Of a DNA stretch of 64,000 nucleotides, positions 36,402 through 44,329 are shown one piece after another. The notes beneath the pieces are model-generated. The model was not told the origin of the DNA, searched no databases, and saw only the letters and a list, made by a program, of their open reading frames with translations. The position numbers were made by a program, and so were the translations under genes. The stretch lies in NCBI RefSeq assembly GCF_036959255.1, contig NZ_JAWMTI010000004.1:124001-188000 (forward strand), given 5' to 3'. The stretch comes from Olivibacter sp036959255 (GTDB lineage: Bacteria > Bacteroidota > Bacteroidia > Sphingobacteriales > Sphingobacteriaceae). Numbering within the stretch: position 1 is the first letter of the stretch; each line of letters begins with the position of its first letter.

Positions 36402-38564
36402 ATGATAAAAAAAGTACTTTTCTTCAAGATTTCGGTTTTTATTTGCTTTACGACTCTTGCCCAAGAACGGAGTGCAAGTATTCAAGTAACAGATATGCTT
36501 CAAATACAGCGTATTAATCAGCTTGATATTTCACTGGATAAAAAGCGTATTTTATTTAATGTCCAAAAAATTAAGGTAAGAGATGACGATGCCAGTGATT
36601 ACACGTATGATAATCAGTTATGGATAGCTAGTAAAGAGCAGCAATACGCATTAAAACAACTTACTTATAGCGAAGAGAATCCCAGCCATCCTTCTTTTAG
36701 TCCGGACGGTAAAGATATTCTCTTTGTAAGGGCTGTAAAAGGCAAGCCGCAATTATTCGTGATGTCTTTGTCTGGAGGCGAGCCGATGCAACTTACCGAT
36801 TTTAAATATGGAGTTAGCGGCCCGAAATGGAGCCCAAGCGGTAATAAGATCGTTTTTAGTGCAACGATAAAAATGGATGAATTGATACAGGACTCCTTAT
36901 TAAACCCGACCAAGCAGTTACCTTTATGGCTGAGTGAAAAACCTGGTTTCACCGATAATACATACCTCGGAAAGCCAGAGGAGAAAGGGAATCCAAACGG
37001 AAATCTTGCCGAAATCAGAGCCTATTTAGCACAAAATGAGCGAGTGCATAAAGCGAAGGTAATTAACAAAGTGCAATTTCAAGGGGAGGCTTCCGCGTCA
37101 GGAGAAATGCATTTCACGCATCTATTTGTGGTTGATGTTTTGGACAGTGTTCTATCAGCAAAGCCGAAACCGATAACCACCGGCTTCAATAGCTATAGTG
37201 ATCCGTATTTTTATAATGATAACGAAGTAGTCGCAAACGCTAAGCTTAGCGATACCATATTTCCGGATCGTGTATTGGAAAGTGCGATCTATAAAATAAA
37301 CCTACTTGATCAGGCCAAACAAAAACTACTGGGAGAAAAAGAGCATTCTTATAGAATTGGCTCGGTATCTCCTTCGGGAAAATACTTGATATACAGTGAA
37401 TCGAATATTGCTAGCCCTAAAGTGCCCAAAATACGTTTAATGGATCTCCTGAAGATTGAAGATTTGCATTCAATCGATTTGGATAGAAATATGGATAATT
37501 TTAAATGGGTATCGAGCGAAGATCAGGTTTATTTTACTGCCCAGTGTAATGGAGGTGTCCCTCTTTTTCGGTTTTCTTTGCGTGGTGCGAAGTTAGAAAA
37601 GTTGTCGACAGAAAATATGGGTGTCGAGGATTACGTGATTGGTGAAAAAAACTTGATTTACGCTAAGACGAGCGTAGAGAATCCCAGTGAATTAGAGATG
37701 GCCGATATGGATATGAAGCAAGCCAAAGTTATCAGTATTTTCAATAGCAGTTGGCTACAGGGAAAAGAACTAAGTTTGCCTGAAAAACATGTTTTCAAAA
37801 ACGAGGAAGGCATGGATATAGAATATTGGGTGATGAAGCCCTTAGGTTTTCAAAAGGGTAAAAAGTACCCTTTATTGTTGGAAATACACGGTGGGCCCAG
37901 TGCAATGTGGGGACCTGGTGAAAGTAGCATGTGGCATGAATATCAATTTTTCTGTGCAAGGGGTTATGGTGTTGTTTACTGTAATCCTAGAGGATCGGGA
38001 GGTTATGGGGAAAATTTTCTACGCGCAAATATGGATAACTGGGGAAAGGGGCCTGCAAGCGACGTTTTGGAGGCACTCGATAGAACGGTGGCGGAAGGAT
38101 GGGCTGATACCAGTCGACTGGTCCTTACGGGCGGATCATATGCCGGTTATTTAGTGAGCTGGATTATTGGGCATGACCAACGCTTTAAAGCTGCATGTAG
38201 TCAGCGCGGTGTCTATGACCTTAAGACGTTTTTTGGTGAAGGGAATGCCTGGCGATTGGTACCTAATTATTTTGGTGGATATCCTTGGGAAGAGAAAACA
38301 TTGGCGATTATTGAACGGGAATCCCCTATTAATTATGTGTCAAATATAAAAACACCTTATATTATTTTTCATGGCGAGAATGACTTACGTACTGGCGTCA
38401 TACAGAGCGAAATGTTATATAAGAGTCTGAAAGTATTGGGGAGGCCTGTGGAATATGTGAGGCATCCCGGCGCTACACACGAAATTACACGCAGCGGTGA
38501 TAATCGGCAACGGATCGATCAAATGCTGCGGACATACGAATTTTTTGAACGTTTTATTCATTAA
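36402..38564 (+). CDS. S9 family peptidase (prolyl oligopeptidase/DPP-like), exported
   Basis: A 720-residue protein from ATG 36402 (a TTG at 36390 extends the frame by four residues). Signal peptide ends near TTLAQ. An N-terminal beta-propeller with TolB/PD40-like repeats (SHPSFSPDGKDILF, GPKWSPSGNKIVFS) precedes an alpha/beta hydrolase domain. The catalytic triad is S579 in GGSYAGY, D661 in GENDLRTG and H693 in GATHEIT. It should cleave short peptides in the periplasm. It lies 18 bases before the M20 peptidase gene, and both may work in peptide scavenging. Confidence 0.93.
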   Translation: MIKKVLFFKISVFICFTTLAQERSASIQVTDMLQIQRINQLDISLDKKRILFNVQKIKVRDDDASDYTYDNQLWIASKEQQYALKQLTYSEENPSHPSFSPDGKDILFVRAVKGKPQLFVMSLSGGEPMQLTDFKYGVSGPKWSPSGNKIVFSATIKMDELIQDSLLNPTKQLPLWLSEKPGFTDNTYLGKPEEKGNPNGNLAEIRAYLAQNERVHKAKVINKVQFQGEASASGEMHFTHLFVVDVLDSVLSAKPKPITTGFNSYSDPYFYNDNEVVANAKLSDTIFPDRVLESAIYKINLLDQAKQKLLGEKEHSYRIGSVSPSGKYLIYSESNIASPKVPKIRLMDLLKIEDLHSIDLDRNMDNFKWVSSEDQVYFTAQCNGGVPLFRFSLRGAKLEKLSTENMGVEDYVIGEKNLIYAKTSVENPSELEMADMDMKQAKVISIFNSSWLQGKELSLPEKHVFKNEEGMDIEYWVMKPLGFQKGKKYPLLLEIHGGPSAMWGPGESSMWHEYQFFCARGYGVVYCNPRGSGGYGENFLRANMDNWGKGPASDVLEALDRTVAEGWADTSRLVLTGGSYAGYLVSWIIGHDQRFKAACSQRGVYDLKTFFGEGNAWRLVPNYFGGYPWEEKTLAIIERESPINYVSNIKTPYIIFHGENDLRTGVIQSEMLYKSLKVLGRPVEYVRHPGATHEITRSGDNRQRIDQMLRTYEFFERFIH

Positions 38565-38582
38565 CCTTAGATCAACCTTAAT

Positions 38583-39902
38583 ATGAACCTGACAAAGAAT
38601 GTGTGGAAGGTCTTTCTCGTTGCTTCACTATTTACATGGAGCATATCCCTTGGAAAGGCCAAACAAGAGAAGCCTATTGATAGCCTCGCACAGGAAAAGT
38701 ATGTTAAAGAAATCGCTAAATTAGTAGATAATAAAAAAGTTAAACAAGCTTTTGAGTGCATTAACTCCTTAGAGCCTGAGACGAAATCGAACCATATTTT
38801 ATTAACGGAAATACCAGCGCCTCCATTTAAGGAAAAATTAAGAGGCGAGAAATTTGCAAAAATGTTGAAGGCCGCAGGGGCCGACTCTGTTTGGGTAGAT
38901 GCAGAAGGCAATGTTATTGCCAAACGGAATGGAACCAACGGAAAGAGAACGATTCTGATAGAAGGTCATTTGGATACGGTTTTTCCTGAAGGAACGGATG
39001 TAAAAGTTGTGACACGTGGAGATACTTTAGCTGCACCTGGAATCGGAGATGATACAAGAGCTTTAGCCGTATTGTTGACGCTGCTGAAAGCCATGAATAA
39101 AGCGAACATTCAAACGAGTGCTGATGTGCTTATCGCGGGGACGGTTGGAGAGGAAGGACAAGGAGACTTGCGTGGAATGAAGCGATTATTTGGAAAAGAT
39201 GGGTTAAAGATCGACACACATATAGCACTTGACGGTACATCTACAGATCGCATTGTAAATAGGGGCGTTGGCTCCCATCGATACCATATTCGTTATAAAA
39301 GTGACGGTGGACATTCCTACGGCAGCTTTGGCATGGTGAATACCCATGTAGCTCTTGGTAAGGCCATTGCCTATTGGAGTGAGGATGCGGATGCCTATAT
39401 TGCCCAACCAGGACCGAAAACTACTTACAGTGTGAGTGTGATTGGTGGAGGGACGTCCGTTAATTCTATTCCTTTCGAAGCTTGGATGGAAGTAGATATG
39501 CGTTCGGAAAGTGATGAACGTTTACAAAAAGTAGATGATTATCTTCAAACGGCTTTACAAAAGGCATTGAAAGAAGTAAATAGCACAAAAAAGTTCGGGA
39601 AGGACCTAACGTTAGAAGTCAAGATGATGGGGGATCGACCATCGGGCACAAGTGAATTAACGCAGCCGCTTACACAGCGTATGATGTCCATTATTCAACG
39701 AAGCGGGCAAAAGCCAAAACTTGGTGCCAGTTCAACCAATGCCAATGTGCCGCTGTCTTTAAAGATTCCCTCTATTACTATTGGCAGTGGGGGTGCGGCT
39801 GGCGGCGCGCACTCGCTGGGAGAATGGTTCGTGAACAGCAATGGGCAAGTGGGTATCCAAAATGCATTGCTTATCTTGTTGGCGGAGGCTGGCCTGGAGT
39901 AG
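38583..39902 (+). CDS. M20 family metallopeptidase (PepT/CPG2-like), exported
   Basis: A 439-residue protein with a signal peptide (about residues 1-25). Metal ligands can be placed at H129 (GHLDTVF), D156/D157 (GIGDDTRAL), the catalytic Glu pair E190-E191 (GEEGQGD) and a C-terminal His (GGAHSLGEW). A dimerisation domain occupies the middle. It should be a zinc aminopeptidase or carboxypeptidase for short peptides. It is co-transcribed with the S9 peptidase gene. Confidence 0.92.
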   Translation: MNLTKNVWKVFLVASLFTWSISLGKAKQEKPIDSLAQEKYVKEIAKLVDNKKVKQAFECINSLEPETKSNHILLTEIPAPPFKEKLRGEKFAKMLKAAGADSVWVDAEGNVIAKRNGTNGKRTILIEGHLDTVFPEGTDVKVVTRGDTLAAPGIGDDTRALAVLLTLLKAMNKANIQTSADVLIAGTVGEEGQGDLRGMKRLFGKDGLKIDTHIALDGTSTDRIVNRGVGSHRYHIRYKSDGGHSYGSFGMVNTHVALGKAIAYWSEDADAYIAQPGPKTTYSVSVIGGGTSVNSIPFEAWMEVDMRSESDERLQKVDDYLQTALQKALKEVNSTKKFGKDLTLEVKMMGDRPSGTSELTQPLTQRMMSIIQRSGQKPKLGASSTNANVPLSLKIPSITIGSGGAAGGAHSLGEWFVNSNGQVGIQNALLILLAEAGLE

Positions 39903-40323
39903 CATATAGGTTAACACCTTCGACTCCTCAGCCTTACCGCCCCCGGACGACATAGTAAAAAAGAGGGCGGTGTGCTAAGGATTTTTTTTACGTAGGCCCT
40001 AAACTTGGGTTTACGGAATGTCTTTTTAAAAGGAGTAGGGTCTGTGGTTTTTCTATAGCAGCGAATAAAATCAAATTATCAACAAAAATACGCTTAAAAA
40101 TTATGATAGAAAATCCCGGATTTCCGGGACTTTCCAAAAGTATAGTCAGGTTGTATATTCCTTTCCTTTTTTATTTCAATATTCGGGTATTAGGACTAAA
40201 CAGAAAAAAATATTCGACCAAGTAGCTGTTTCATACGATGAAATTAATAAGATAGAAGATTTGGAACTTGATATTGTTCTTAGGTATAATGAAAAAAGGC
40301 CCTAGGTAAATCCGGGCCTTTTC
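39903..40323. other. Gap between M20 gene and island; ends with the old tRNA-Phe terminator
   Basis: A loose hairpin (about 39931-39980) followed by a T run may end the peptidase operon. A strong stem AAAAGGCCC (40294-40302) with GGGCCTTTT (40314-40322) sits directly next to the displaced tRNA-Phe 3' end. In the orientation of the tRNA it is a terminator and probably was the original tRNA-Phe terminator before island insertion. Short frames in the gap are not convincing genes. Confidence 0.6.
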
Positions 40324-40366
40324 GTGGTACCAACTGGATTCGAACCAGTGACACAAGGATTTTCAG
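40324..40366. repeat. Island attachment site, distal (displaced tRNA-Phe 3' end)
   Basis: This 43-base stretch is identical to the 3' part of tRNA-Phe at 55829-55871 and stops at TTTCAG. After that the two sequences diverge (GCATCC here, TCCTTT in the tRNA). It lacks the 5' half and cannot fold as a tRNA. Confidence 0.9.
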
Positions 40367-40589
40367 GCATCCTCAATGATAAATATATGATGAAAAAACA
40401 GCCTTCTAAGGAACTACAAGCCCAAATTTATGCAAAAATACTCAGACCCACAACTGTCACTGTGCTATAAGTGTGGATTTTTTTGAGTGAAGTTTGACAG
40501 GTTTTGTTGTTAAACCCACAGCCATTTATTGAAACCATCCTAGTTTTTATGATTAAGAAATCTACCTCCATGCGACCTATACTGATGGA

Positions 40590-40760
40590 GATAAAAAACA
40601 TCGCTCGGTTGGTTTCCTGCTGCATCATTTCGCGGATCGTCTCAAACTTGTCGCCTACGCTACTTTAGCTGTCACCTGCCGCGGTATCGCTTGCAGAAGC
40701 TATGGCCTGCCGGGCACGGACTATCCCTTGGCTTAGATATAGTCGGCAAGCGTCAAATAG
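40590..40760 (-). pseudogene. Remnant of a GreA-C-like / '3-oxoacyl-ACP synthase' protein gene
   Basis: Reading leftwards, one frame gives ARQAIASASDTAAGDS, a TAA stop (40667-40665), then SSVGDKFETIREMMQQETNR. This resembles the conserved helical segment (..SSAGDKYETGREMMQ.E..) of small Bacteroidota proteins related to GreA/GreB C-terminal domains. Only about 45 residues are recognisable. Assignment is tentative. Confidence 0.4.
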
Positions 40761-40827
40761 GGACTCTTTGCGTCAATCATAAGTAAGTGCCAAAGGTACG
40801 TGTTATGAGATACCCCGGCGTACGGTT

Positions 40828-41397
40828 TTATGCCTTGGGCTGCGTATAATGCAGCAAGACCACCCCACTGGGGAATGCCCTGCATTGCTGGAGATCCAGC
40901 TTCAGATAGCGTTGCAGGTCTTGCTGTATCCGTTGCCCCCGGCCCATCATCAGGGGATGCACGAGCAGGTAGTAGTTGTCGACGAGCCGGTTGCGGATCA
41001 GGGCGGAGACAAACGAATAGCCGCCATAGACGATCATATCCCCTCCGGCCTCGTTTTTCAGCTGCTCTATTTCCGTCACAATGTCTCTAGCCACCACGGT
41101 GGTTTTGCTCCAACTCTTGTCCGGTGACCTGGTGGAAAAGACGGTCTTAGGGATATCCGCCAGCGGCCGTCCAAGCGAGTATTCCTTGCGCCCCGGGTCT
41201 TCGGCCACCTTCATCCAATAGGGGATGAAATCATCCGCCGTTTTGCGGCCCAGCACAATGCGATCCACGTTTTTGAGGTTTTCCACAGAAAATACCTCCA
41301 TTTCATCGTCTCAGACAAAGGCTTGTCCGTCTCTGTCGGGAGGTTCGATGCCGAATCTGTCAAGCGTGATCAACATTTGCAGTTTCAATGTTCCCAT
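40828..41397 (-). pseudogene. Dihydrofolate reductase family (RibD C-terminal) gene with internal TGA
   Basis: From ATG 41397 the frame reads MGTLKLQMLITLDRFGIEP and QAFV, meets TGA at 41313-41311 (codon 29), and continues without further stops to 40828. The downstream part (VDRIVLGRKTADDFIPYW, MIVYGGYSFVSALI, DNYYLLVHPLMMGRGQ) is the RibD_C/DHFR-like fold. The stop probably replaced a Trp codon. An internal ATG at 41301 could allow a 157-residue product lacking the first strand. Likely non-functional island cargo. Confidence 0.75.
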
Positions 41398-41648
41398 GTC
41401 TTTTAATTTTGATATATAACAAAGTTAGGGGCATGAGTGCTCCGGCAAGCTGTACAATAATGACATTATTGCAGGGTATTTGCGACACGACGCTACAAGC
41501 CTAAAACACATAGGTTTTGCCCGCCCGGAAACATCAGCCGAAAAGAAATAATAGTCCTTGAAAAAGAAGGATTGTTGTTAAAATATTTTGGGTATAACAA
41601 TATAGGATATATCCTCAGAATTGGCTTGCTAGAGTTATGAGCTTGACC
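41398..41648. other. Gap without recognised gene
   Basis: About 250 bases between the DHFR-like pseudogene and the next island gene. I see no coding frame, RNA or clear regulatory site. Confidence 0.4.
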
Positions 41649-42455
41649 CTAAAACGGGGGTTCATCGTTTTTATCCCTCTCTTCATTGATTGTCATAAGA
41701 TCATTGTACAGTTGTTCAACCTGCCGTCCTATGAACCCCGGTTCCTCGCGTATATCGCGTTGCTGTGTCGGAAATATTTCTTCCACGGGTTTGAATTGAA
41801 GGTTGATTGATCCGTCGGTTAATTCCCATCCGCCATATAGGTATTTAACGCCGGCTTTGATCACGACATCTTGTTTAAGCACAAATGTGCCGGAATACTC
41901 AGGCTGCTTGGGCTTGGTTTTGTTGGTATTTCGGGCCAATGAAAACTTAAGGGTAGTTGAAGGAGGTATCTGGTTTAACCCTTTTTGTTGAAGCTGCTGC
42001 TTGGTCTCCCGCTGTCGGAGTCCACGATTCCTTGCTTCCACTTGGTCCAACCATTTTTGTCGCTCTAGCTCCCGGCATTCTTCACACTGTGATTTTTTTT
42101 TCAACGAGTTGAAGCTGGTACGATTGGAAGCAGTTTGCCATATTTCCTCCTGACAGATAGAACAGACACCAACGAATTTGCTGCAGGTGGCATTGCGTTG
42201 GACTATTCCGGTGAGGGCCATATGGCTCACCCCATATTTTTGGGCAATCTCAACTATCGTGTGGACGAAACGGCTTTCTTCTATTTTCCAATAATCAATA
42301 GCGATTAAACGATAATTTTCTTCAATACCTTCTTTAAAATTAATACGAAATTTATACATGGGTGCATTGTTGATTTTACAATCTATGAATTTTTTGGAAA
42401 ATGTCAAACTTTCTACCTTGGTCAGACTCGTTTCTGAAATAACTAAGCCCGACAA
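41649..42455 (-). CDS. Unknown island protein with a Cys4 zinc-ribbon-like motif
   Basis: A 268-residue frame; a second ATG at 42359 (MYKFRINFKEG) may be the real start and would give 236 residues. Residues from about 70 (AQKYGVSHMALTGIVQRN) look like a helix-turn-helix. CSICQEEI followed by CEEC about 30 residues later could bind zinc. A basic, Gln/Arg-rich linker and an acidic tail follow. No family recognised. DNA binding is a guess. It is divergent from the RiPP precursor gene across a 424-base gap. Confidence 0.55.
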   Translation of the reverse strand: MSGLVISETSLTKVESLTFSKKFIDCKINNAPMYKFRINFKEGIEENYRLIAIDYWKIEESRFVHTIVEIAQKYGVSHMALTGIVQRNATCSKFVGVCSICQEEIWQTASNRTSFNSLKKKSQCEECRELERQKWLDQVEARNRGLRQRETKQQLQQKGLNQIPPSTTLKFSLARNTNKTKPKQPEYSGTFVLKQDVVIKAGVKYLYGGWELTDGSINLQFKPVEEIFPTQQRDIREEPGFIGRQVEQLYNDLMTINEERDKNDEPPF

Positions 42456-42763
42456 TTTTGTGCGTAGATCATTGGGTAATTATTAGAAATGAATGCTTGG
42501 TTTTGTCCAATTTGATAATAACTGCTGACTGACACCTTATTACAAGTTTGATTTTCCCCTGCCACCGTTATGCTAAATTTCGGCGTATCTCCGCTAGTAA
42601 GCATGTTTCAGGACTAGTGTCATTTTTTTTGCAGAACATAGAGTTCCTGCTGTAGAAATAGATGGTATGATTAAAGTTAACATTTTTGTATTCACTAATT
42701 TGATTAAATATATCCATTCATATGAAAATGAAAAAACTTCAAGAAAATAATGAAGAATCAGGC

Positions 42764-42814
42764 ATTCGTGTACGGTAATGGCCATTTCGTGTAGGGAATA
42801 AGCCTTTATGTGTA
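42764..42814. promoter_or_regulatory. Three 9-bp direct repeats at exact 21-bp spacing
   Basis: ATTCGTGTA (42764-42772), TTTCGTGTA (42785-42793) and TTATGTGTA (42806-42814) recur with 21-base steps, i.e. two helical turns on one DNA face. The last copy ends five bases before the predicted -33 element of the RiPP precursor promoter. Such spaced direct repeats are typical of LytTR-type regulators. No LytTR gene is in the island. Confidence 0.7.
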
Positions 42815-42818
42815 AACA

Positions 42819-42850
42819 TTTCGAAAAATTAAATTCACATAATATATTTG
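42819..42850 (+). promoter_or_regulatory. Promoter of the RiPP precursor gene
   Basis: TATATTTG (42843-42850) fits TAnnTTTG, and TTTC (42819-42822) lies 20 bases upstream as a near match to TTTG. The leader would be about 22 bases to the ATG at 42880. The weak -33 box fits a promoter that needs an activator. Confidence 0.65.
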
Positions 42851-42879
42851 GGAATCATTAATACTTAAATCTTTATCAC

Positions 42880-43065
42880 ATGAAAACAGAAGTGAAAAAA
42901 AAGGAATCATCAAGATTATCATTGGATGATTTTAAAGCAAAGAAAATGGATTCGCAAAATGACATCGATTCTTTTCTAGGTGGTATTAAAATGTATCAAG
43001 CTAACTGTCATTCAGTCACTGTAGAAGGTCTTGACTGGGTAATCAATAAAGCTGAATTTGACTAG
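42880..43065 (+). CDS. RiPP precursor peptide of a grasp-with-spasm system
   Basis: A 61-residue peptide. The leader is charged and carries the LSLDDFKAKK helix (13-22) often seen in graspetide-type leaders. A double-glycine site, SFLGG (31-35), precedes the core. The predicted 26-residue core (36-61) begins IKMYQANCHSVTVEG. It contains S45 and T47 near E49 and D52, which are candidate donors and acceptors for ester macrocycles, and K37/K57 for amide links. Genes for an ATP-grasp enzyme, a SPASM protein and a C39-peptidase exporter follow at once. It is monocistronic in part, because a hairpin terminator follows. Confidence 0.88.
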   Translation: MKTEVKKKESSRLSLDDFKAKKMDSQNDIDSFLGGIKMYQANCHSVTVEGLDWVINKAEFD

Positions 43066-43096
43066 TTTTATTTAGTTAGGAGCTTTATTTGTCATT

Positions 43097-43126
43097 AAAA
43101 ACTGAATAAATTCTTATTCAGTTTTT
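43097..43126 (+). terminator. Hairpin terminator/attenuator between precursor and maturase genes
   Basis: A perfect 13-bp stem: AAAAACTGAATAA (43097-43109) and TTATTCAGTTTTT (43114-43126) with a 4-base loop and a T run. It probably makes precursor mRNA more abundant than mRNA of the biosynthetic genes, by partial read-through. Confidence 0.85.
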
Positions 43127-43140
43127 CTAATTTAAAGACT

Positions 43141-44133
43141 ATGGTACTTCTGGTAACAGAATCGGGTGATGATTCAACTAATTCTGTAATAGATTGGCTT
43201 TCATATTATAGGAAGGAATTTAAACGGCTTAATTTGGATTTATTCCTATCCAATGAAATTGAAAATATGTCGATTGAATTCGGAAATTCCACAGACGATA
43301 GTGCGGCAAGTTTTGATAACAGAAATGTAAGCATGGAGCAAATTGATTCAGTTTGGTTCAGACGTTCTGTAAGGCCATTTCTAGAAGAATCGTTTTTAAA
43401 CGTGTATGAACAGGATTTTTATCGTAAAGTAAAGAATAATTTCTATTATGAGTATTCTCACAGTATTCTTTTTCTCTTATCAAAATTAAGCCACGATAAA
43501 AAAAAACTTGGTAATTATAACATCCTCAGATTTAATAAACTGGAAATGCTATCCCAGGTTAAGGAAGTGGGAATCGAAATTCCCCCTACCTTAGTGACGA
43601 ATGATAAGACGTGTCTGGTTGCTTTCAAACAAAAGCACCGTTCAATTATCACCAAGGCGATTAGCGAGGTGTTTGATTTAAAGATTGACAGCTCGAGCGG
43701 GAAGAAGGTTTTTTTAAATTATACAGAAGAAGTCACTGACAAAACAGTCGAATCGTTACCCGTTAAATTTGGAATGTCGCTTTTTCAGAAAAATTTAGAA
43801 AAAGAGATTGAGATAAGAGTTTTCTACCTGAATGGGGAGCTTTATTCAATGGCAATATTCTCTCAGTTGGATACGCAAACAAGTACAGACTATAGAAAAT
43901 ACACTAACAACAGAAATGTTCCCTATAAATTACCGCATGAACTGGAGAATAAGATCAGGCAACTCATGGCAAAAATAAATTTAGATACCGCATCTATTGA
44001 CTTCGTTAAAACGAAGGATAGAAGATTCGTGTTACTTGATATCAACCCAAGAGGACAATATGGAATGACTTCTTATCCTTGCAATTATCACTTAGATAAG
44101 AAAATTGCAGATTATCTGACCAACCATGAGTGA
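43141..44133 (+). CDS. gwsG: ATP-grasp peptide maturase (GwsG-type)
   Basis: A 330-residue ATP-grasp ligase of the graspetide (microviridin-like) group. The N-terminal segment MVLLVTESGDDSTNSVIDWL and WFRRSVRPF are typical of the family, and the C-terminal Mg-ATP site is seen in VKTKDRRFVLLDINPRGQYGM. It should activate acidic side chains of the precursor as acyl phosphates and join them to Ser/Thr or Lys side chains. It starts 75 bases after the precursor gene, beyond the hairpin, and overlaps the next small ORF by eight bases. Confidence 0.88.
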   Translation: MVLLVTESGDDSTNSVIDWLSYYRKEFKRLNLDLFLSNEIENMSIEFGNSTDDSAASFDNRNVSMEQIDSVWFRRSVRPFLEESFLNVYEQDFYRKVKNNFYYEYSHSILFLLSKLSHDKKKLGNYNILRFNKLEMLSQVKEVGIEIPPTLVTNDKTCLVAFKQKHRSIITKAISEVFDLKIDSSSGKKVFLNYTEEVTDKTVESLPVKFGMSLFQKNLEKEIEIRVFYLNGELYSMAIFSQLDTQTSTDYRKYTNNRNVPYKLPHELENKIRQLMAKINLDTASIDFVKTKDRRFVLLDINPRGQYGMTSYPCNYHLDKKIADYLTNHE

Positions 44134-44329
44134 GAACAGTTCGAATTTTGAAAATCAGCCTATTTCAGACAGTTTCAGGGATACATTGCCCGTGAATTAT
44201 TTTTTATTCTCCGTTGTTAGAACAAAATTCGAGGATGCGGTCGTGTTGAACCTAACCACTAGAAGCGAGTTCCATAATTCGGACTATTATGCTACCCCAT
44301 TTCATAAAGAAATATCAAATATCTTTTAA
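44126..44329 (+). CDS. Small 67-residue protein, translationally coupled between GwsG and GwsS
   Basis: The frame overlaps gwsG by eight bases and ends one base into the next start (TAATG), a geometry that argues for a real gene. The peptide (MSENSSNFENQPISDSFRDT at the start) has no signal peptide, no GG site and no recognised domain; the middle (YFLFSVVRTKFEDAVVLNL) could form beta strands. A partner protein of the maturases is possible, but this is unproven. Confidence 0.6.
   Translation: MSENSSNFENQPISDSFRDTLPVNYFLFSVVRTKFEDAVVLNLTTRSEFHNSDYYATPFHKEISNIF

Noticed and set aside
40104..40300. Small frames just left of the island (about 40 and 60 residues)
   Set aside because: They overlap each other, one ends in the tRNA terminator hairpin, and neither has a start region or family match.
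40428..40628. 66-residue minus-strand frame starting MMQQETNRAMFF
   Set aside because: Its first residues are the tail of the GreA-C-like remnant and the rest is random sequence; covered by the pseudogene entry.
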